This document shows, one piece after another, positions 7,637-14,046 of a stretch of DNA of 64,000 nt. Position 1 is the stretch's first letter. Every line of letters starts with the position of its first letter. A program made the translations under genes and the position numbers. This stretch comes from Oscillospiraceae bacterium (GTDB taxonomy: Bacteria > Bacillota > Clostridia > Oscillospirales > Oscillospiraceae), in NCBI GenBank assembly GCA_015067995.1, contig SVLJ01000011.1:19476-83475 (forward strand), given 5' to 3'. The notes below the pieces were generated by a model. That model was not told where the DNA came from and did not search any database. It saw nothing but the letters and a program-made list of their open reading frames with translations.

Positions 7637-7981
7637 TCAGAAAAGCTCCAGCTCAATGCCCACAACACCGTACCGTGCCTGTTCCTCTGCAGTATAATAT
7701 GCTTCCATATCCTTCGGTGACGCAGCCGCCGCTTCCTCCGGCAGATATCCGCATTGTTCCAACGGCAGCGCACGGTACAATTCCGCAAAGCTGTCAAACC
7801 GATGCAGCTTTACCACCTTCGCGCAAATCTGCTCCGTTTGATCCCTGCTGCGGGAAAAAACGATGGTATCCCCTTCCCGGATGCACCGCCGCTTTTCATC
7901 GTAAAGCCGCAGTTCAATGGTCTTGTACCCCTCCGAGATCATGCGGAAGGGCTGGTCGTGCAGTTTCATGTGATGGATCAT
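7637..7981 (-). CDS. ASCH domain protein
   Basis: A 114-residue soluble protein with the ASCH (PUA-like beta-barrel) pattern: an N-terminal H-x-x-K-L-x-x-x-PF, then GYKTIELRLYDEKRR, REGDTIVFSR and a closing GVVGIELELF. ASCH proteins bind RNA or modified nucleosides; the related E. coli YqfB hydrolyses N4-acetylcytidine. A GAGGGG site precedes the ATG at 7981, with an alternative ATG four codons later. The gene lies head to head with tetR, with 165 bases between them. Confidence 0.75.
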   Translation of the reverse strand: MIHHMKLHDQPFRMISEGYKTIELRLYDEKRRCIREGDTIVFSRSRDQTEQICAKVVKLHRFDSFAELYRALPLEQCGYLPEEAAAASPKDMEAYYTAEEQARYGVVGIELELF

Positions 7982-8079
7982 AAGTTGTTTTCCCCTCTTG
8001 TTGTATCAACCGGCGAAAAGGTGTCTCTTCCCTGCTCCGGCAGGCAGTTCCCTCTGCCGTAAAACTTTCGTTAAATGTA

Positions 8080-8132
8080 TAGACAGGCGAACAGTGTTTG
8101 TCTATAATGGCGTCTGTACGAACAGTGTTCGT
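8080..8132 (+). promoter_or_regulatory. tetR-MATE promoter with two palindromic operators
   Basis: TAGACA (8080-8085), 17 bases, TATAAT (8103-8108). Operator 1, CGAACAGTGTTTG (8088-8100), fills the spacer. Operator 2, ACGAACAGTGTTCGT (8118-8132), is a perfect 6-3-6 palindrome over the start site. Their centres are 31 bp apart, about three helical turns. This is a textbook layout for autorepression by the downstream TetR protein. Confidence 0.85.
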
Positions 8133-8146
8133 TTCGGAGGTTCTTT

Positions 8147-8725
8147 ATGGCAAACAAAGGAATCACAAAAGAAAGCATCGCAGCTGTAGCGCTCGCTTTG
8201 ATTGAAGAAAAAGGGCTGGCGGCTTTTTCTCTGCGCGCTTTGGCCGCATCCATGCAAATACAGGTATCTTCCCTGTATAATCACATATCCGGTCAGAATG
8301 AGCTGCTGACAGAAGTCGGATTCCGGGCGGTACAAATGATGACAGCGCAGGAAGAACTGGCGATTGCGGATAAAAGTACCGACGAAGCCCTGTATGCCCT
8401 TGCGGATGCGTACCGTCTCTTTGCAAAGGAGCATCCCGAACTATATCGCATTATTATGGGCGTACACATTCTCCATCTCTCGGTTCTGGAAACAGAACTA
8501 AAGAAAATCGTTGCCCCCATTTTAACGGTTCTCGACAGCTATGGAATTTCACCGGAACGTCAGATGCATTACCAGCGGATCCTGCGGAGTATCATGCACG
8601 GCTTTTTCGCTCACGAACGTACCGGCGGCTTTTCTCTTGCCGAGGTGGACAGAGAAACCAGCTATCATCTTGCCATCCAGTGTGTCATCAACGCCTTAAA
8701 CGCAGAAAAGGAAACATCACAATGA
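8147..8725 (+). CDS. TetR/AcrR-family transcriptional repressor
   Basis: A 192-residue regulator. The N-terminal helix-turn-helix region reads LAAFSLRALAASMQIQVSSLYNHISGQNELL (about residues 25-55), with the usual SLYxH/Y recognition end. The C-terminal half is a helical ligand-binding domain of the WHG/TetR_C_33 type, with a conserved GF near 144-160. The gene follows the double operator directly and overlaps the MATE gene by four bases, so it is almost certainly the local repressor of that pump, released by the pump's substrate. Confidence 0.9.
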   Translation: MANKGITKESIAAVALALIEEKGLAAFSLRALAASMQIQVSSLYNHISGQNELLTEVGFRAVQMMTAQEELAIADKSTDEALYALADAYRLFAKEHPELYRIIMGVHILHLSVLETELKKIVAPILTVLDSYGISPERQMHYQRILRSIMHGFFAHERTGGFSLAEVDRETSYHLAIQCVINALNAEKETSQ

Positions 8726-10098
8726 AAAACGAAAAAGCAGAACTTTTTGAACGCATGCCTGTTGGCAAAGCGCTGCTCACCATGGCAGTCCCCACCATCA
8801 TCAGTCAGTTGGTTACGATGATCTACAACCTTGCCGACACCTTCTTTATCGGTATGAGCAACGATCCATATAAAGTAGCCGCAGCCAGTGTGGTAGGCGT
8901 GCTCTTTTTCATGCTCAACGCCCTTGCCAATCTGTTCGGCGTCGGCGGCGGCAGCCTGCTCTCACGTCTGCTGGGCAAGAAGCAGGAGCACGACGCCAGG
9001 CGTGTGGGTGCTTTCAGTATTTACGGCTCTCTGGCGGTTGCGGCAGCGTATTCTCTGGTATGCTTCCTGTTCACAGAACCGCTGGCACGGCTTCTGGGTG
9101 CATCCGACAACACCATCGGCTATGCCGCCAGCTATCTTTTCTGGGTAGTGGTCATCGGCGGAATCCCCTCCACAGTAGGTCTCACCATGTCCCATCTGCT
9201 CAGAAGCGCGGGATATTCCCGAGAATCCGGTCTGGGGCTTGCCATCGGCGGTATCTCCAACATCCTTCTGGATCCTGTCTTCATGTTCGTCCTTCTCCCC
9301 GAAGGAAACGAAGTCACCGGTGCAGCCATTGCCACGCTGCTTTCCAACGTGATCACCCTCACCTATTTCCTCTTCACTTATCATAGGCTGAAAGGAATCT
9401 CCGTCCTGACGATCTCCCCCAAATATGCACATCTGGAGCGAACGCTCATCAGAGAGGTCTTTTCCATCGGTCTTCCTTCTGCCATCACGGCTCTGCTGGC
9501 CAACACCACCAGCATCGTCAAAAACAATCTGACTGCCGGTTACGGAGATATCGAGCTGGCAGCCTACGGCATTGTATTGAAGGCAGACATGATCCCCCTG
9601 AATATCGGTATGGGACTCTGCCAGGGCATGATGCCTCTGGTAGCCTACAACTACGCCTGCAAAAACTATCCCCGTATGAAAAGCTTTACCCGCGCAGCAC
9701 AGCTTGCCGGTATGGCAACCGCCTGCGTGTTCATTGCGATATTCGAGCTCTTTGCCCCGCAGATTATCTGGCTTTTCATTCGGAACGAGGCAACGATTGC
9801 CTACGGCACCAATTTCCTGCGCATCGCCTGCCTTGCCACACCGTTTATGATCTCGAATTTCCAAAAGATCTACTGCCTGCAGGCCATGGGAAAAGGAAAG
9901 GAGTCTCTGATCCTCGGCATCTGCAGACAGGGACTGTTTGCCATCCCCGTTCTTCTCATCATGAATCATTTCGTTGGTCTGTACGGTGTTGTTTCGGCAC
10001 AGCTTATTTCGGACGGCTGCACGTTTATCTTCTCCACACTGCTCTATCGCAGGGTTTATAACAGTTTACAAAAAGAAATGGATGCTGTCAAAGCATAA
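8722..10098 (+). CDS. MATE-family multidrug efflux transporter
   Basis: A 458-residue protein with about twelve membrane helices. The start at 8722 gives an ATGA overlap with tetR and a preceding AAAGGA. Family motifs are MAVPTIISQLVTMIYNLADTFFIG in the first helix, LFGVGGGSLLSRLLGKK after the third, and the internal repeat around VFSIGLPSAITALLAN. MATE pumps export cationic drugs and dyes in exchange for Na+ or H+. Placement behind tetR indicates induction by its substrate. Confidence 0.93.
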   Translation: MKNEKAELFERMPVGKALLTMAVPTIISQLVTMIYNLADTFFIGMSNDPYKVAAASVVGVLFFMLNALANLFGVGGGSLLSRLLGKKQEHDARRVGAFSIYGSLAVAAAYSLVCFLFTEPLARLLGASDNTIGYAASYLFWVVVIGGIPSTVGLTMSHLLRSAGYSRESGLGLAIGGISNILLDPVFMFVLLPEGNEVTGAAIATLLSNVITLTYFLFTYHRLKGISVLTISPKYAHLERTLIREVFSIGLPSAITALLANTTSIVKNNLTAGYGDIELAAYGIVLKADMIPLNIGMGLCQGMMPLVAYNYACKNYPRMKSFTRAAQLAGMATACVFIAIFELFAPQIIWLFIRNEATIAYGTNFLRIACLATPFMISNFQKIYCLQAMGKGKESLILGICRQGLFAIPVLLIMNHFVGLYGVVSAQLISDGCTFIFSTLLYRRVYNSLQKEMDAVKA

Positions 10099-10101
10099 TG
10101 C

Positions 10102-10136
10102 AAAAAGTCCAACACCGATTGGTGTTGGACTTTTTG
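10102..10136 (+). terminator. Terminator of the tetR-MATE operon
   Basis: AAAAAGTCCAACACC and its complement make a long stem with loop GATT, ending in five T. It also marks the left edge of the AT-rich accessory island. Confidence 0.92.
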
Positions 10137-10191
10137 TGTGTTTGCACTACAAAAAAGATCGGGGGCTGATTAGAGGGTAAATTGCCGGGAA

Positions 10192-10248
10192 ATTCCGATT
10201 TCGGGATTTTTAGTCGAAATTCAAGAATTTATTCCGATTGCGGGATTT
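10192..10248. repeat. Two direct copies of ATTCCGATTxCGGGATTT
   Basis: Copies begin at 10192 and 10231, a period of 39 bases, with one mismatch in 18. They lie in the gene-free stretch 10137-10435, whose only other feature is the inverted repeat at 10353. No convincing gene is visible there. Confidence 0.5.
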
Positions 10249-10352
10249 GGTCGGCGAAAAGGCATAAATGTGGATTTTGCATATGACAACAGCAAAAAAG
10301 ATACTTAAAATGCAAAGACGGTTATGTTTAAGGATTTATAGACCGTTCATAT

Positions 10353-10408
10353 GTTATCCCAATTATCCCACTCGGCTACTAAAGTATAATGGGTATAATT
10401 GGGATAAC
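10353..10408. repeat. Long imperfect inverted repeat in the island's left flank
   Basis: GTTATCCCAATTATCCCA (10353-10370) is the complement of TGGGTATAATTGGGATAAC (10390-10408) apart from small mismatches, with a 19-base loop. It could be a recombinase or regulator binding site, or a folded RNA. Confidence 0.55.
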
Positions 10409-10435
10409 AAGATGGAGCTTGGATTAGAACGGAGA

Positions 10436-10474
10436 GAAAAGGAAATCCTCCACACCTTCGTGTAGAGGATTTTG
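10436..10474 (-). terminator. Probable terminator of the ptuAB operon
   Basis: AAATCCTC-ACAC pairs with GTGT-GAGGATTT around a four-base loop, with one A/C bulge. On the minus strand it is followed by a T-rich stretch (TTTCCTTTT). It lies about 50 bases after the ptuB stop codon. Confidence 0.65.
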
Positions 10475-10522
10475 TGCTTTTAGTGCCCCAAAAGGCAACG
10501 CGATACGGGGATATCAAGATAC

Positions 10523-11167
10523 TCAAAGAAATGTGCTAAGTTGCGGATAATCATCCAAATGTGTGCGGACATAGTTGCGAGTAAATCCAGAAAACTTATA
10601 TGTCCTACTTAGCATACCTTTTAAGGTTCGAATAGTTTTCTCTTTAGGATCTTTTTTAAATTGCTTTAGTTGCTTATATAGCAAGTTCATAGTTTCACTT
10701 AAAGCATCGATACGTGTTTGACATTCCAGTTCTCGAATTCCAGTATTGCTTTTTTCAAAACACTCCGTTAACAAAATTGCTGTCATTTTTGCTTCTATAC
10801 TACCATCAAGAGGAGTTACAGAAACATGGTTGTTTTGAAAAGTGTGAGATAATGCATCTTCAGGATCTTTTGAACAGCAATCAAGAATTTTCCCACTATA
10901 TTTTTCTTGATTCTTAACGAGGTTGCAGTGGGGACAGCTCAGAAAAAGGTTGTTCCAATCGTATTTTAACGCAGGATTTCCCTTGTGAGGAGTTAAATGC
11001 TCAACATTCACACTTTGCAATTTGTCAATCTCGCACAAATAACATTTTTCGTGAAAATCTTGTCGCAGCTGACGAATCACATCGAACTCTGTATAGCTAC
11101 CCGAGCCGTTATCTAGCGCTTTGACAAGTGAACCGGGAACAGTGGTTGTTCTCTCTATCTTTACCAC
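10523..11167 (-). CDS. ptuB: PtuB-like HNH endonuclease of a Septu-type defence system
   Basis: A 214-residue protein. The GTG at 11167 is chosen because AGGGGG lies six bases before it; a GTG at 11182 is possible and would overlap the ptuA stop. It has a zinc-bound HNH core: C-x2-C at 42-45 (CYLC), VEHLTPH with the catalytic His at 57, DWNNLFLSC, and a second C-x2-C (CPHC, 78-81) followed by NLVKN. This matches the PtuB/TIGR02646-like nuclease found beside AAA-type ATPases in Septu and in retron Ec78. Here no reverse transcriptase or msr RNA is visible. The nuclease is expected to cut DNA or tRNA when released or activated by PtuA on infection. Confidence 0.8.
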   Translation of the reverse strand: MVKIERTTTVPGSLVKALDNGSGSYTEFDVIRQLRQDFHEKCYLCEIDKLQSVNVEHLTPHKGNPALKYDWNNLFLSCPHCNLVKNQEKYSGKILDCCSKDPEDALSHTFQNNHVSVTPLDGSIEAKMTAILLTECFEKSNTGIRELECQTRIDALSETMNLLYKQLKQFKKDPKEKTIRTLKGMLSRTYKFSGFTRNYVRTHLDDYPQLSTFL

Positions 11168-11178
11168 ACTTATCCCCC

Positions 11179-12408
11179 TCACTGCTCAAATTCCAGTTTT
11201 AGGCGGCTATATTCTGTTGCAAAATCTAACGCAAGAAAATCAGGTACTTCGTCAAGATATTGCTCAAGTTCTGCAATCTTTGCATACTCTGCGTCAGTTA
11301 GATTGTCTTTCTTGACTAACTGAGCATATAAGTTGAATTTGTTTCGTAGTTCTTCTGATAATTTGTCAGATTCAAAATAACCTTCAACAATTCCGTCGTA
11401 TGGTAAGTTGGTGAGTCCATTTTCCACCAATGTATGCTTTTCCAAATCATATACTACCGAATTACTAGCAGAGTTCAAAATAAATGGAGAATGTGTTGTT
11501 ATGATAAATTGAAGATTGGGGAATAGATCAGTTAATATTGGAAGAATCTTTCGCTGGAGCTCTACATGAAGATGTGTTTCTATTTCATCAATTAATACTA
11601 TTCCTTCTAAGTTGTAGTTCTTCTGTGCCTCCATTCGTATGACCAAATCACCAATGATGTCAAAAATTGCTGCATAGCCCATAGACATAGTATTGAACTC
11701 AAAAGGCTCACGATTAGGCAACTGGATTGAAAAACGATATTTCTCTATATTGAAATCTAATGTTAAAGAATCGTCATCATAAATATTTCGAAGAATCTTT
11801 TCGAAATTGTCAAACCATACCTTTATTTGGTTAGCTCGTTCAATATTGCCCTCGGCATTCGCAAATGCTTGAGTCGCTTTAAGATTTACTAAATACTTAG
11901 CCAGTTGTTTACTTGGGGTATCATCAAGCGAGTATGCCTGTTTAAGAGTTATCTTTTCAATATTGTCTGATGTGTCAACATGGATAACTCTTGTGTCGCC
12001 AAAAGAGGCCAAGACAAATTGACCGTTTTGATACTTTTCTTGGAGAAGAGCAAGAGATGTGCACTCTATTGTTGCTCCATCGACCAGCATTTTTAATCTA
12101 TTGCTCCAATATTCTATTTGCTTTTGAGCATCCAGTCTTTCGCGCCGGCCTTTTTCCGAATCATCTTGCTTTGCAAAACGATTTTTATGGTATTGCAGTT
12201 GGCTTTCACACGTTTCTTGCGTGGGATTTCGAGAGTCGGAAATATACTTCAAATAGGAAACGAGCGCATTTAGCACACTCGTTTTTCCACTGCCGTTTTT
12301 TCCGGTAATAAGAAGATTTTTTCGTACCTCATTCGAAAGAGGAATCGTAATATCATTTAAGTGCCGCACTTTGCGAATATGAATCGAAGTTGCAAATGTA
12401 GGTTCCAT
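11179..12408 (-). CDS. ptuA: PtuA-like AAA15/ABC ATPase of a Septu-type defence system
   Basis: A 409-residue SMC-like ATPase. Walker A is GKNGSGKT (36-43). A short helical insert with charged residues follows in place of a long coiled coil. The signature region is TMSMGYAAIFD, Walker B is GIVLIDEIETHLH, and the H-loop is FIITTHSPFILNS. This AAA15/OLD-like architecture is that of PtuA, the sensor-ATPase that holds the PtuB nuclease. The stop lies about ten bases before the preferred ptuB start, so the two are co-translated. The region is clearly richer in A/T than the flanking genes, consistent with horizontal acquisition. Its own promoter lies about 40 bases upstream. Confidence 0.82.
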   Translation of the reverse strand: MEPTFATSIHIRKVRHLNDITIPLSNEVRKNLLITGKNGSGKTSVLNALVSYLKYISDSRNPTQETCESQLQYHKNRFAKQDDSEKGRRERLDAQKQIEYWSNRLKMLVDGATIECTSLALLQEKYQNGQFVLASFGDTRVIHVDTSDNIEKITLKQAYSLDDTPSKQLAKYLVNLKATQAFANAEGNIERANQIKVWFDNFEKILRNIYDDDSLTLDFNIEKYRFSIQLPNREPFEFNTMSMGYAAIFDIIGDLVIRMEAQKNYNLEGIVLIDEIETHLHVELQRKILPILTDLFPNLQFIITTHSPFILNSASNSVVYDLEKHTLVENGLTNLPYDGIVEGYFESDKLSEELRNKFNLYAQLVKKDNLTDAEYAKIAELEQYLDEVPDFLALDFATEYSRLKLEFEQ

Positions 12409-12444
12409 TTATGACCCCCCTCTTTAAGCTAAGGTGTTAATTAT

Positions 12445-12473
12445 AATATACCCGATTCCTCAAGAACTGTCCA
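12445..12473 (-). promoter_or_regulatory. Promoter of ptuAB
   Basis: The minus strand reads TGGACA, 17 bases, TATATT. An overlapping TATAAT lies four bases further on. It gives a leader of about 30 bases before the ptuA start. Confidence 0.65.
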
Positions 12474-12531
12474 GATAATTAAGGTGCTCATTCGGGAAAT
12501 TTTAACTGGTCTTTCTCACTTGTATCCCCAT

Positions 12532-13383
12532 TTATGTATTATTACGGCTAATAAGCGCAAACAACTCTTTGGAAATTATAGCTGGATGGTTGTTTTGATA
12601 TAAGTACCGACTTCTTTCACCAGAATTCTTTATTTGTACACCGTCCAACAGATCACTGGCATAGGTTTTCTGCAACAATACATCACCGATATATTTTTCA
12701 TTATGGAGCAATTTGTTGAGTGTTTCCCGGCTCCAGCGTTCTTTTCCGGTAGGAGATTTGATCCCACATTCGTATAACCACTCGGAGATTTTTGATAGGC
12801 TTTGTCCAGCGGCACGGCGCGTAAAGATTTCTTTCACAATGGCCGCTTGGGCTTCATTAATTGCAAGTTCACCGTTGCTATCAAGTTCGTACCCATAGCA
12901 GACAAAGTTGGCGTATCCGGAGTTCCCACTTTTGAACCCATAGCGAATGCCTGCTCGAATATTTCGGCTCATACTCTCGCTTTCGGCTTGAGCAAACATA
13001 GCGTATGCGGTAAGCATCGTCTCACTGTCTTCACTCAGTAGGTGGATATGTTCTTTCTCAAACCAAACGTCTACACCCAAGGCTTTGAGTTCGCGTGCTG
13101 TTATCAAAGTGTTCAATGTGTTGCGTCCGAAGCGACTAATGGATTTCGTCAGTATCAGGTCAATTTTGCCCTGTCTGCATTTCTTCATCATGGCTTGAAG
13201 TGCCGTGCGCTCTTCGTCTTTCAGACCGCTTCCGCGATCTGAAAAGATGCCGGCAAAATCCCAGCTCTCACAAGCGGTAATTTACTCTTGATAATACTGT
13301 ATTTGGGAATCCAAGCTGCTTCGTTGCTCTTCCTTATCCGAACTGACCCGGCAATAGGCAGCTACACGCAATTTGCGTGACAT
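12532..13383 (-). pseudogene. Large serine recombinase interrupted by an in-frame stop
   Basis: From ATG 13383 the frame encodes LRVAAYCRVSSDKEEQ, the N-terminal resolvase motif with the catalytic Ser. After 33 codons comes TAA at 13282-13284, and the same frame then continues with SWDFAGIFSDRGSGL, SRFGRN, ETMLTAYAMFAQAES and the recombinase domain (FVCYGYEL, GKERWSRETLNKLLHNEKYIGD) to the stop at 12532. Apart from the one stop the frame is uninterrupted, but the protein (283 codons) also lacks the zinc-ribbon and coiled coil at the C-terminus of full-length enzymes (about 450-550 residues). The downstream 219 codons could be translated from an internal ATG, without the catalytic Ser. It is probably the dead mobility gene of the island. 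Confidence 0.8.
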
Positions 13384-13418
13384 GTTCGCCTGGCAAGAGC
13401 GTCTTCTTGATGGTGCCA

Positions 13419-13619
13419 TCACTTTTTTGCGCGTCGAGCGATTTCAGACCGTTCGGGGTCGATTACCAGATGGCCATTTGTATCTGTTACATAGCCAAAG
13501 CATTTACGATTGGCGACTTTGGACATGCCTTGCTGATAGGATTTCTCCAAACCTTCGGAGATGCTGGCGCTACGCTGCTTGGAACGTAATTCTTTATATT
13601 CGTCAAAGGAAATGTTCAT
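13419..13619 (-). pseudogene. Short remnant related to a recombinase domain
   Basis: A 66-codon frame whose second half, NRKCFGYVTDTNGHLVID, resembles the Y-G-Y...G-x-L-x-I segment at the start of the Recombinase domain of large serine recombinases. It ends 35 bases before the start of the broken recombinase, in a different frame. It is probably a decayed piece of a tandem recombinase gene, though a small stand-alone protein cannot be excluded. Confidence 0.4.
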
Positions 13620-13683
13620 TGGTATACCTCGTTTCCGCTGTTAAATTTTGATTTGAGGTGTTGGAATACTAAATTATACCGCA

Positions 13684-13725
13684 AAACAAAAAGGCTGACA
13701 AGCTTCTCTCGAAACTTGTCAACCT
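13684..13725 (-). terminator. Terminator of the tRNA-Thr/tRNA-Tyr unit
   Basis: AGGTTGACAAG and CTTGTCAGCCT form a stem on the minus strand, followed by TTTTTGTTTTG. It lies just behind the tRNA-Tyr 3' end and forms the right boundary of the island. Confidence 0.85.
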
Positions 13726-13729
13726 ATCT

Positions 13730-13814
13730 TGGTGGGGGAAGGTGGATTCGAACCACCGAAGTCAGTGACAACAGATTTACAGTCTGCCCCATTTGGCCGC
13801 TCTGGAATTCCCCC
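13730..13814 (-). tRNA. tRNA-Tyr (anticodon GTA), CCA encoded
   Basis: On the minus strand GGGGGAA pairs with TTCCCCC, followed by discriminator A and CCA. The anticodon stem CAGA/TCTG encloses CTGTAAA, giving GTA. A long variable arm (class II) and a T-arm with GGTTCGAATCC are present. Confidence 0.95.
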
Positions 13815-13825
13815 ATATGAAATTG

Positions 13826-13900
13826 TGGAGCTGGTGGACGGATTCGAACCCCCGACCTGCTGATTACAAATCAGCTGCACTACCACTGTGCTACACCAGC
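13826..13900 (-). tRNA. tRNA-Thr (anticodon TGT), CCA encoded
   Basis: The acceptor GCTGGTG pairs with CACCAGC, discriminator T, CCA. The anticodon stem GCTGA/TCAGC encloses TTTGTAA, giving TGT. It lies 11 bases upstream of tRNA-Tyr on the same transcript. Confidence 0.95.
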
Positions 13901-13918
13901 GTACCGGCAGCGAAGATT

Positions 13919-13947
13919 ATATTAGCAGATGTCCCTTCGTTTGTCAA
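13919..13947 (-). promoter_or_regulatory. Promoter of the tRNA-Thr/tRNA-Tyr unit
   Basis: The minus strand reads TTGACA, 17 bases, TAATAT, ending 18 bases before the tRNA-Thr 5' end. Spacer bases resemble those of the tRNA-Val promoter. Confidence 0.8.
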
Positions 13948-14004
13948 CACGTTTTTTTCATTTTTTTGTTTTTTTGAAAGCAACTTTTTCCCGTCTCTTT
14001 TGGA

Positions 14005-14038
14005 ACTCCCGGTACGGCGCATCTGCCGCACCGGGAGT
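14005..14038 (-). terminator. Hairpin after mutS2, possible terminator
   Basis: ACTCCCGGT pairs with ACCGGGAGT, extended by CGGC/GCCG across one mismatch. It lies eight bases after the mutS2 stop codon. A clear T-run is missing, so efficiency is uncertain. Confidence 0.5.
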
Positions 14039-14046
14039 CCGAGTCA

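Noticed and set aside
10268..10465. Possible 65-codon gene in the island's left flank
   Set aside because: No ribosome binding site, odd composition, and it runs through the inverted repeat and into the terminator hairpin.
10523..12408. Retron Ec78-type system
   Set aside because: PtuA and PtuB also occur there, but no reverse transcriptase or msr-msd RNA is visible within several kilobases.
13282..13284. Programmed read-through or recoding of the TAA in the recombinase
   Set aside because: No following hairpin or recoding context is visible; decay of an island gene is simpler.
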